A model generated the notes under the pieces. The model made no database searches, was not told the origin of the DNA, and was given only the letters and a program-made list of their open reading frames with translations. The translations under genes were made by a program, and so were the position numbers. A stretch of 9,218 nt of DNA from CAISDH01 sp964398805 (GTDB lineage Archaea > Micrarchaeota > Micrarchaeia > Micrarchaeales > Micrarchaeaceae). This document shows, one piece after another, positions 1 through 5,044 of the stretch; within the stretch, counting starts at the first letter, position 1; each line of letters opens with the position of its first letter. The stretch is taken from assembly GCA_964398805.1 (NCBI GenBank), contig CAYNNI010000015.1, positions 1 through 9,218 on the forward strand, read 5' to 3'.

Positions 1-481
1 GGTCACGCCGTTATTCTGACCCGTATGGCCCTTGTTGCCGCCATAATCGTTAAATAACTAGGATTCCCCAATAGCCATAATAAGTGTCAAAGAAGAACGG
101 ACCATTTTCCGATGCAATAGCATACGACGCACCAGTTGCCCTAAAATAGACCCAGGCCGAGATTGTCATTGCGGACTTCCCGCTAAGGTGCAGCGGATCT
201 GTGGAAGATGAAGGAATGCTGATGTGGCTGCTCTGCCCGTTGAAGTTTCCGACGTATTGCGGCAGTTGCCCTGTGCAGACGCCGCTAAGGGTTATGTACG
301 CCGTGTTTCCAGGCCTATACGGCCTCAAGACCTGGCACTGCCCCGGGCGCGCCCTTGGCGACATCACTCCGCTGAACACTCAGAGCTGGAAGAGCGCGGC
401 AAGAACAACGGAGATTATCAGGATCGCCCAGCCGTAGGTCATGAGGTGCTCCATCGCACTCTGCGACCTAGCTGCGCGCAT
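1..481 (-). pseudogene. Pilin-like LamG-domain surface protein, interrupted (in-frame TGA plus likely frameshift), partial
   Basis: From ATG 481 the frame begins MRAARSQSAMEHLM followed by the hydrophobic stretch TYGWAILIISVVLAALF. This is an archaeal class III (type IV pilin-like) signal peptide, expected to be cut before Gln7 of QSAME. A TGA at 380-382 (codon 34) interrupts it right after FQL, and the same frame then runs on to 50 with VFSGVMSPRARPGQCQVLRP and a LamG/concanavalin-A-like segment (YVGNFNGQSSHISIPSSS, later MTISAWVYF, YYGYWG). The next stop is TAA at 50-52. Dropping one T there would continue as INDYGGNKGHTGQNNGV to the window edge, so a second lesion is likely. Intact proteins of this kind are secreted adhesin- or pilin-like surface proteins. 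The gene may be a true pseudogene, a variable surface gene, or two sequencing errors. The signal peptide is clear; the LamG call is moderate. Confidence 0.72.
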
Positions 482-500
482 GAACTCAGGACAAGATATC

Positions 501-506
501 AAAAAA
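501..506 (-). terminator. T6 tract between the NFACT-R gene and the LamG gene (terminator or promoter element)
   Basis: On the minus strand a run of six T lies about 54 nt past the NFACT-R stop and about 20 nt before the LamG-protein ATG, within TTTTTTGATATC. Archaea commonly end transcription at oligo-T tracts, so it could terminate the secE operon. The same AT-rich stretch could instead be a weak TATA region for the surface gene, although its spacing to ATG 481 is rather short. Confidence 0.35.
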
Positions 507-559
507 GGCATTCATGGCTTCTTCGCGCCATCGCGTTCTCAGGCGGAAGCGCGCCTGCG

Positions 560-1342
560 CTATCCGTCCGCAGAAATCGAGAAGGTCCCTGCAGGAAGCT
601 GCTGCATTATCGCGTCCACGTTGTCGAGCCCGAGAGCGCGGGCTATCTTCTTTGCGGCATCGGATTTCTTCTCCTTGCCCTCCTTTACTGCCACGTGTTT
701 CGCTTCCGGTTTAAGCTTCTCGAAAGCTGCGGGGGATGCGACGCTCAGCTTCCCGTCCTTGGCGAACATGACAAGCTCCAGGCGCATTCCCCGGTACCAT
801 TCGCGCTCTCCCTTCAGCAGGAAGCTCCCCCTGCCAAGGTAGCCGCTCTCCGTCGACTTGCTTACCTGCGCCCTCCGCATCGCGTATACGTCCACGGCGG
901 GCAGCATCTGCTTCCACGCGTTGGAGTAGCAGGCGGCGAACTGCGCGACCTCCTTCTTTGTCTCTTCGTCAGCGCTGGCGCCGCCCTTCAGGACCACTAC
1001 CGACGCGCCGAAGATGTCCGCATGGAAGAACAGGTCGTTATCGCCGAAGTAGCGCGAGTTCAGCTGCTCGTTCTGCTGCGCGTCGCGGCCGCCTATTGCA
1101 AGCATTCCGCTGCTTGTGAAGAACCAGTGGAACCTCTCGTACCACTCCGCCTTCGCAGTCCTGACCAGCTTGGGCGCGGACGTATATGCTGCTGCGCTTT
1201 CCTTCGCAGATTCCAGCCTCTTCTCGAGGTCCTTTACCGCCAATGCGGCGCCGGCCTTCTTCTCGAGGAGCTTCTTGGCCTTGTTGTACAGCTCGTTGGC
1301 GTTGTCCTGCGCGGACTTGGTGAAGTCTATCTTTACCTCCAT
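560..1342 (-). CDS. Free-standing NFACT-R domain protein (RqcH/NEMF/Tae2 family, lacking the N-terminal half)
   Basis: This 260-residue protein matches the C-terminal half of archaeal NFACT (RqcH/NEMF/Tae2) proteins. Residues about 1-55 are a Lys/Glu/Ala-rich helix resembling the family coiled coil. NFACT-R (formerly DUF814) follows at about 65-195, with WYERFHWFFTSSG, IGGRDAQQNEQL, DLFFHADIFGASVVVLKGG and GSFLLKGEREWYRGM. The tail (about 225-260, KKIARALGLDNVDAIMQQLP) resembles the family C-terminus. Full-length archaeal members are about 650 residues; the NFACT-N and HhH regions are missing, and secE directly upstream leaves no room for them. The family binds large subunits carrying stalled peptidyl-tRNA and supports C-terminal tailing. 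Without NFACT-N this protein may rely on a separately encoded partner or act as a nucleic-acid-binding protein. The start ATG 1342 lies 6 nt after the secE stop, so co-transcription is very likely. Confidence 0.88.
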   Translation of the reverse strand: MEVKIDFTKSAQDNANELYNKAKKLLEKKAGAALAVKDLEKRLESAKESAAAYTSAPKLVRTAKAEWYERFHWFFTSSGMLAIGGRDAQQNEQLNSRYFGDNDLFFHADIFGASVVVLKGGASADEETKKEVAQFAACYSNAWKQMLPAVDVYAMRRAQVSKSTESGYLGRGSFLLKGEREWYRGMRLELVMFAKDGKLSVASPAAFEKLKPEAKHVAVKEGKEKKSDAAKKIARALGLDNVDAIMQQLPAGTFSISADG

Positions 1343-1348
1343 GGAATC

Positions 1349-1537
1349 CTAGATCGTGCCGGATACGATAAGCGAGACGACCACGGATATGACGAAGCCC
1401 ATGGCGCCGATGAGGAGTATGCCCACTATTATGATCTTCGCGCTGCGGGTGAATTCGTCGTTGCTTGGCCTGTAGCTTATGCTCATGACGTGCTTCGCGT
1501 CGGACACGAAGCGCCTGAGGCCGTCGGCTATGCCCAT
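1349..1537 (-). CDS. secE: Preprotein translocase subunit SecE (Sec61 gamma)
   Basis: This 62-residue single-span membrane protein has an amphipathic N-terminal helix (GIADGLRRFVSDAKHVMS), the conserved RPSNDEF hinge at about 23-29, and one C-terminal membrane helix (IIIVGILLIGAMGFVISVVV). That is the archaeal/eukaryotic Sec61-gamma layout and length. SecE clamps SecY (Sec61 alpha) in the protein-conducting channel of the cytoplasmic membrane. The frame is open further upstream to 1678, but only the part from ATG 1537 looks like SecE, and a TATA box about 31 bp before this ATG supports a leaderless or nearly leaderless start. In many archaea secE is followed by nusG (spt5); here an NFACT-R gene follows after 6 nt. 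The gene was found by reading inside a longer open frame and could easily be missed. Confidence 0.9.
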   Translation of the reverse strand: MGIADGLRRFVSDAKHVMSISYRPSNDEFTRSAKIIIVGILLIGAMGFVISVVVSLIVSGTI

Positions 1538-2729
1538 AGAACCGTTTAAGTATTGCCACGGAATAAATATAAAGGGTGATTGCGCGCTCAGATACTCGCA
1601 CGTTGCGATAGGCTTCGGCGAGCTTTGGCTCAAGGGCAGGAACCGCAGGAGCTTCATCGAGGCGCTGCACAGGAACATACGGGCGGCGCTAGAAGGCGAG
1701 AGCTACGAGAGGCTCGAGAACGTGCGCGACAGGTTCGTGCTGCATCTCGATGACGGCTCTGACACGCGCAGCGTGCTGCGCAAGCTCGGCCTTGTGTTCG
1801 GCATAAGCTGGTACGCTCCGGTCGTGATGGCGCGGAACGACATCGCAAGCATAGCGAAGTGCGCGGGCGGGATCGTGGAGCCGGGCTCGGAGGTAAGGAT
1901 AGTGGCGCACCGGAGCATGAAAAGGGTGGGATTCTCGTCGCAGGACATAGTGAACGCGCTCATCGGCAGAAGCAAGAGGCTGGGGTTCGGCATGGACAAG
2001 CATGCGCGCAGGAAGCTGTACATAACGGTGACCGAGCAGGGGACGATGCTCCATACGAGGAAGATTCAGGGCCTTGGAGGGCTTCCTGTCGGGACCGCGG
2101 GCAGGGCGGTAATACTTCTTTCGGGGGGCATAGACTCGCCAGTGGCGTCGTTCTACGCGATGAAGAGGGGCCTTGCGCCGATATATGCGCACGTTCACGC
2201 GTTCCAGAGCAACGACGATGAGCGGCTGTCGAAGATAGACAGGCTGGCAAAGGCGCTGTCGAAGTTCCATGGCGGTGCGAGGGCATATTACCTTCCTGGC
2301 TACGTCTTCCAGTCGTGCGCTGTGGGCGCGTCGGCGAAGTACGGCAACGTCCTGTTCAAGCGCTTCCTGTACCGCGTTGCGGAGCGCATCGCGAAAAGCG
2401 AGAGGGCGCAGTGCATAGTCACAGGCGAGAGCCTCGGCCAGGTGGCGTCGCAGACGATCACGAACCTCAGCGCCACGGGGAAGGGCATTGGCTGCTTCAT
2501 AATGAGGCCGCTCATAGGCATGGACAAGCAGGAAATCGTCAATGCGGCGAAAAGGCTGGGCACGTTCGATATCTCCATAGGGGCTTACAAGGACGTCTGC
2601 CAGACCACATCCAGGAGGACGGTGCTGTCATGCGACGGGAAGGAGCTGCTACGGCTCTACAGGAAGGCTAAGCTGGACGGCGCGGTGCGCATGACGCTGT
2701 CACGTGCTAGGCGCTTCTCGCTTCCGTGA
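1530..2729 (+). CDS. thiI: tRNA 4-thiouridine synthase ThiI
   Basis: ThiI adenylates U8 of tRNA and transfers sulfur to make 4-thiouridine; in some organisms it also serves thiazole synthesis. From ATG 1530 the protein has 399 residues: an N-terminal ferredoxin-like part with GELWLKGRNRRSF (about 30-42), a THUMP region (to about 170), the signature GGLPVGTAGRAVILLSGGID ending in SPVA, with the PP-loop SGGIDS at 198-203, and a C-terminal AANH domain. Cys357 in YKDVCQTTSRR sits where the catalytic cysteine of E. coli ThiI (Cys344) is expected. There is no rhodanese domain, as in other archaea. The start is uncertain: ATG 1530 overlaps the divergent secE start by 8 bp and gives about 15 residues before the conserved part. 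No ATG, GTG or TTG lies in frame between 1530 and the GELWLKG motif. A GTG at 1576 preceded by GG is out of frame. Confidence 0.93.
   Translation: MPIEPFKYCHGINIKGDCALRYSHVAIGFGELWLKGRNRRSFIEALHRNIRAALEGESYERLENVRDRFVLHLDDGSDTRSVLRKLGLVFGISWYAPVVMARNDIASIAKCAGGIVEPGSEVRIVAHRSMKRVGFSSQDIVNALIGRSKRLGFGMDKHARRKLYITVTEQGTMLHTRKIQGLGGLPVGTAGRAVILLSGGIDSPVASFYAMKRGLAPIYAHVHAFQSNDDERLSKIDRLAKALSKFHGGARAYYLPGYVFQSCAVGASAKYGNVLFKRFLYRVAERIAKSERAQCIVTGESLGQVASQTITNLSATGKGIGCFIMRPLIGMDKQEIVNAAKRLGTFDISIGAYKDVCQTTSRRTVLSCDGKELLRLYRKAKLDGAVRMTLSRARRFSLP
1564..1573 (-). promoter_or_regulatory. TATA box of the secE operon
   Basis: On the minus strand TTTATATTTA lies about 31 bp before the secE ATG at 1537. 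In archaea transcription starts about 25-28 bp after the TATA centre, which predicts an mRNA that is leaderless or has only a few leader bases. The box lies inside the thiI frame if thiI starts at ATG 1530. Confidence 0.65.
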
Positions 2730-3489
2730 TGTGCCTTAGCACATCGGCGGCGTCGCGATCTATGCCGTAGCGCTTCCGGAAATAGCGCAACACGTTCTCG
2801 ACATCCCTGTGCAGGAACATCATCGCGTTTGGGTGGCGCGTGACCACGGCCTGGCCGAAGTCTATCATGTAAGGCTTGCCGCCCTTTACGAGAACGTTGT
2901 ACTCGCTCAGGTCCGCATGCACCAGCTCGCGCGAGTAAAGGCGGCGCACCTGCTCGAGTATCGCATCGAGCATGCGCTCTGGGTCATCGAGCGTCACGTC
3001 CTTAAGCTGCGGAGCGGGCACGCCCTCCTCGTCGCCTATGAAGCCCATCGCGAGTATGCTGCCGTTGAACATGTAGGGTTCTGGCGCGGCCACGTTTGCG
3101 AGCTTCGCAATCTGGAGGTTTCCGAACTCCTTCTTGCACCACGTGTTGATGATCGCGCGCTTGCCCGTCGCGATGCGGGAGAAGCGCGGGTCGCCCAGCA
3201 TGTAATCGGCCATCTTCAGGAACGACGACGTGTCCACGCGGAAGAACTTCAGTATCACGTATTTCTTTCCCTTCAGCGCCTCCGCGGCGCCGGGCTCGGC
3301 GACGTACACGTCGGCCTCTTTGCCGCGCGCGATCACGAACCCCAGCCTGCCGACGATGCCCTTGTTGTAGAACTTGCTCAGGTACGTCATCGCGCGCTCG
3401 TTGAATATGCCCGTGTCTGTCTTGACCTGCTCCTTCATCATGTGCTCCTCGCGCGAAGGGCGCTTCCTTGTGCTGAGCATGCGCGCCAT
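2707..3489 (-). CDS. rio1: RIO1-type serine/threonine protein kinase (small-subunit maturation)
   Basis: From ATG 3489 this gives 260 residues, a normal archaeal RIO1 length. The RIO signatures are in order: glycine-loop equivalent ARGKEADVYVAEP (54-66), ATP-binding Lys81 in ILKFFRVDTSSF, catalytic HADLSEYN with Asp193 and Asn198, the metal-binding loop IDFGQAV with Asp210, then HPNAMMFLHRDVENVLRYF. All key catalytic residues are present. RIO1 acts in the cytoplasm in late 40S/30S maturation, using ATP binding and hydrolysis to release from the pre-small subunit. The frame is open upstream to 3603, but ATG 3489 is preceded by GAGGG at 5 nt and a TATA box 45 bp upstream, so the longer version is unlikely. 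The gene converges on thiI and shares its last 23 bp with it. Confidence 0.95.
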   Translation of the reverse strand: MARMLSTRKRPSREEHMMKEQVKTDTGIFNERAMTYLSKFYNKGIVGRLGFVIARGKEADVYVAEPGAAEALKGKKYVILKFFRVDTSSFLKMADYMLGDPRFSRIATGKRAIINTWCKKEFGNLQIAKLANVAAPEPYMFNGSILAMGFIGDEEGVPAPQLKDVTLDDPERMLDAILEQVRRLYSRELVHADLSEYNVLVKGGKPYMIDFGQAVVTRHPNAMMFLHRDVENVLRYFRKRYGIDRDAADVLRHITEARSA

Positions 3490-3494
3490 TGAAG

Positions 3495-3499
3495 CCCTC
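3495..3499 (-). promoter_or_regulatory. Shine-Dalgarno site that fixes the rio1 start
   Basis: On the minus strand GAGGG lies 5 nt before ATG 3489 and pairs with the 3' end of 16S rRNA. It supports this ATG over upstream in-frame ones. Confidence 0.6.
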
Positions 3500-3530
3500 T
3501 GAATGGTAAAGATTCTTAAGCTTTCCTTTT

Positions 3531-3538
3531 TTATATAA
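3531..3538 (-). promoter_or_regulatory. TATA box of rio1
   Basis: TTATATAA lies between the divergent rio1 and small membrane protein genes. Its spacing fits rio1, with a predicted transcription start near 3508 and a leader of about 19 nt containing GAGGG. The sequence is a perfect palindrome, so it could also bind TBP in the other direction, but it is only about 16 bp from the ATG at 3551, too close for that start. Confidence 0.6.
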
Positions 3539-3550
3539 TTAGGTGTTTGT

Positions 3551-3823
3551 ATGCCAAAAAGAAATGTGATAATGATAGACCCGACCCTGGAATACGAGCG
3601 CATGCTCCGCTACAGGGAGAAGCACGCCGCGTGGGAGCTGTTCAGGACGGTGTTCTGGAGCATATACATGCTGGTGATAGCGATACTGCTGGTGACCGAC
3701 GTGCCGGCCACGCTGACCTTGGAGGCGTTCTTCGGATGGGTATTCCTGCTCGGCGCGCTGTTCACCACGATATACGGCATAAGCATGGTGCTGCACCTCA
3801 GGCTCATGAGGAAGTACGGCTGA
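3551..3823 (+). CDS. Small two-helix membrane protein of unknown function
   Basis: I do not recognise a family. The 90-residue protein has a charged N-terminus (about 1-30, rich in Arg, Lys and Glu), a first hydrophobic helix at about 33-50 (FWSIYMLVIAILLV), a short loop, a second helix at about 58-80 (AFFGWVFLLGALFTTIYGIS) and a basic tail (LRLMRKYG). By the positive-inside rule both termini should face the cytoplasm. AGGTG ends 5 nt before ATG 3551 and supports this start; ATG 3572 (Met8) is the alternative if the only promoter is the TATA box at 3531-3538. It lies between rio1 (divergent) and secF (same strand), with a T-rich tract after its stop, so it is probably its own unit. A role linked to export is possible from position only. 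Codon use matches its neighbours, so it looks like a real gene. Confidence 0.75.
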   Translation: MPKRNVIMIDPTLEYERMLRYREKHAAWELFRTVFWSIYMLVIAILLVTDVPATLTLEAFFGWVFLLGALFTTIYGISMVLHLRLMRKYG

Positions 3824-3830
3824 TTCCGGA

Positions 3831-3859
3831 TTTTTGTTTTCTAGGCCCTTCGGGGCCTG
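3831..3859 (+). terminator. T-rich tract followed by a cUUCGg hairpin (likely terminator)
   Basis: TTTTTGTTTT (3831-3840) follows the membrane protein stop by 7 nt and fits an archaeal oligo-T terminator. Directly after it comes a perfect 6-bp stem, AGGCCC at 3843-3848 and GGGCCT at 3853-3858, closed by the very stable C(UUCG)G tetraloop; a T-G wobble can add one pair. The hairpin ends about 10 bp before the secF TATA box. Confidence 0.55.
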
Positions 3860-3868
3860 CTCTATTCC

Positions 3869-3877
3869 TTTTTATAT
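3869..3877 (+). promoter_or_regulatory. TATA box of the secF-secD operon
   Basis: TTTTTATAT is centred about 25 bp before ATG 3899, the spacing expected for a leaderless archaeal transcript starting at or next to the start codon. Confidence 0.65.
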
Positions 3878-3898
3878 CCCCATTCCTAAACTGGTGTG

Positions 3899-5044
3899 AT
3901 GGCAATAAACATCTACGAGCTTAAGCACTACAGGCTGCTTGTGGTCATACCGCTTGCGCTCATGCTCGTGGGCATATACTTCATACCCAGCATACAGCTC
4001 GACGCCTCGCTCAAGGGCGGGATAAACCTGCAGCTGCAGACCAACGCGACGCCTGACGTGAGGCAGCTCACCGCGGCCATAAACTCGCAGATACCCGGCG
4101 CGCAGGCCAGCGTATCAAAGGCGCCGGCAGGCGTTTCCGTGACCATAGCCACGAACGCAAGCCTTGCGAGCGCAGAAAGCTCGCTTCTCGCGGTGTACAG
4201 CGCCTACGGCAACTACTCGCGGGCTGAGGTAAACATCACGGCGCTGCAGGGCCAGCTATCGGCGCAGCCGGGCAACGCAACGCTGCAGGGCCAGCTCGGC
4301 AAGGCGGAGGCGGCGCGGCAGGCGGCATACGTGGAAATCAACGCCACGTTCGCCAAGGAGCTCGGGCAGCTGAGGCAGTTCATAGGCACCAGCACCTACA
4401 ACACGAGCAGCGTCGCATCCATCCTGAACGCGTCCAAGGATGCGTACTCGCTCGCGAGCTCCAAGTACGAGTCGCAGGTCATCGCGACGTTCAGGGGCAT
4501 AATGCCTTTCACAACTTATTCCTACAACGAGGTCACGCCGACGCTGGGCGCTTTCTTCCTCAACCAGATGCTTAGCGTAATAATATGGGCGTTCGTGCTC
4601 GTCGCCATCGCGGTGTTCGTGGTGTTCAGGAGCCCGATACCCGCCTTTACGGTGGTGTTCGGCGCGGTGAACGACATAGTGGTCGCGCTGGGCATAATGG
4701 GCGTGGTGGGTATACCCCTCGGAATAGCGTCGATCGGCGGCCTCCTCATGCTCATAGGCTACGCCATAGACACGGACATGCTCACGGCCATACGCATCAT
4801 AAAGAGGGGGGAGGGCACAGCCTCTGAGAGGGCGTTCGCGACCATGAAGACGGGCGTAACCATGACAGCGGCGGCGATAGTGTCGTTCGCGATACTGTTC
4901 ATAGTGTCGTACGTCGCGTTCGTCCAGACATACTTCGAGATATCGGGCGTGGTGCTCGCGGGCCTCGCGGCGGACCTGGCCGTTACGTGGCTGGGCAACA
5001 TGCCCCTGATGCTCTGGTACAGGCAGAGGAAGGAGAGGAGATGA
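3899..5044 (+). CDS. secF: Protein-export membrane protein SecF, with an enlarged extracellular loop
   Basis: SecF partners SecD in the membrane complex that assists Sec translocation from the outer face. The protein has 381 residues from ATG 3899; GTG 3896 is the alternative, and the TATA spacing favours 3899 or very near. Helix 1 is at about 11-31, followed by LDASLKGGINLQLQ (34-47). The extracellular part runs to about 220, and five more helices lie at about 222-243, 250-272, 275-295, 325-343 and 347-365. The archaeal SecF signature LLMLIGYAIDTDML (282-295) and MKTGVTMT (316-323) identify it. From memory archaeal SecF is about 280-300 residues; the extra ~90-100 lie in the first loop (about 85-200), with a helical repeat and many N-X-S/T sites. 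Its stop overlaps the secD start (ATGA), so translation is coupled. Confidence 0.93.
   Translation: MAINIYELKHYRLLVVIPLALMLVGIYFIPSIQLDASLKGGINLQLQTNATPDVRQLTAAINSQIPGAQASVSKAPAGVSVTIATNASLASAESSLLAVYSAYGNYSRAEVNITALQGQLSAQPGNATLQGQLGKAEAARQAAYVEINATFAKELGQLRQFIGTSTYNTSSVASILNASKDAYSLASSKYESQVIATFRGIMPFTTYSYNEVTPTLGAFFLNQMLSVIIWAFVLVAIAVFVVFRSPIPAFTVVFGAVNDIVVALGIMGVVGIPLGIASIGGLLMLIGYAIDTDMLTAIRIIKRGEGTASERAFATMKTGVTMTAAAIVSFAILFIVSYVAFVQTYFEISGVVLAGLAADLAVTWLGNMPLMLWYRQRKERR
4242..4296 (+). repeat. 39-bp direct repeat inside the secF extracellular-loop insert
   Basis: The 16-mer CGCTGCAGGGCCAGCT occurs at 4242-4257 and again at 4281-4296, a period of 39 bp or 13 codons. In the protein this gives LQGQL twice, at about 116-120 and 129-133. 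It looks like a small in-frame duplication in a helical stretch. Confidence 0.75.
5032..5044 (+). promoter_or_regulatory. SecD ribosome-binding site and ATGA coupling overlap
   Basis: A purine-rich GGAGAGGAG runs up to ATG 5041, and the secF stop TGA (5042-5044) overlaps this ATG. This fixes the secD start at 5041, although the frame is open further upstream, and implies translational coupling that keeps SecF and SecD in balance. Confidence 0.7.

Noticed and set aside
380..382. Genome-wide recoding of TGA as glycine
   Set aside because: thiI, secF, secD, MNT and nmd3 all end at TGA at the family-expected C-terminus, so TGA works as a stop here.
541..556. AGGCG/CGCCT inverted repeat after the NFACT-R stop
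   Set aside because: A 5-bp stem in G+C-rich DNA is expected by chance, and it overlaps the gene's end with no T tract directly attached.
224..1549. 441-codon open frame on the plus strand across the NFACT-R and secE region
   Set aside because: It is antisense to two genes with clear family motifs; its translation has no recognisable domain and the composition expected of a shadow frame in G+C-rich DNA.
1538..1678. N-terminal extension of secE to 1678
   Set aside because: It is antisense to the thiI N-terminus and would more than two-thirds lengthen a protein family that is normally about 60 residues; the TATA box lies inside it.
3490..3603. N-terminal extension of rio1 upstream of ATG 3489
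   Set aside because: It would cover the TATA box and GAGGG site and start inside the divergent gene; the extension has no family similarity.
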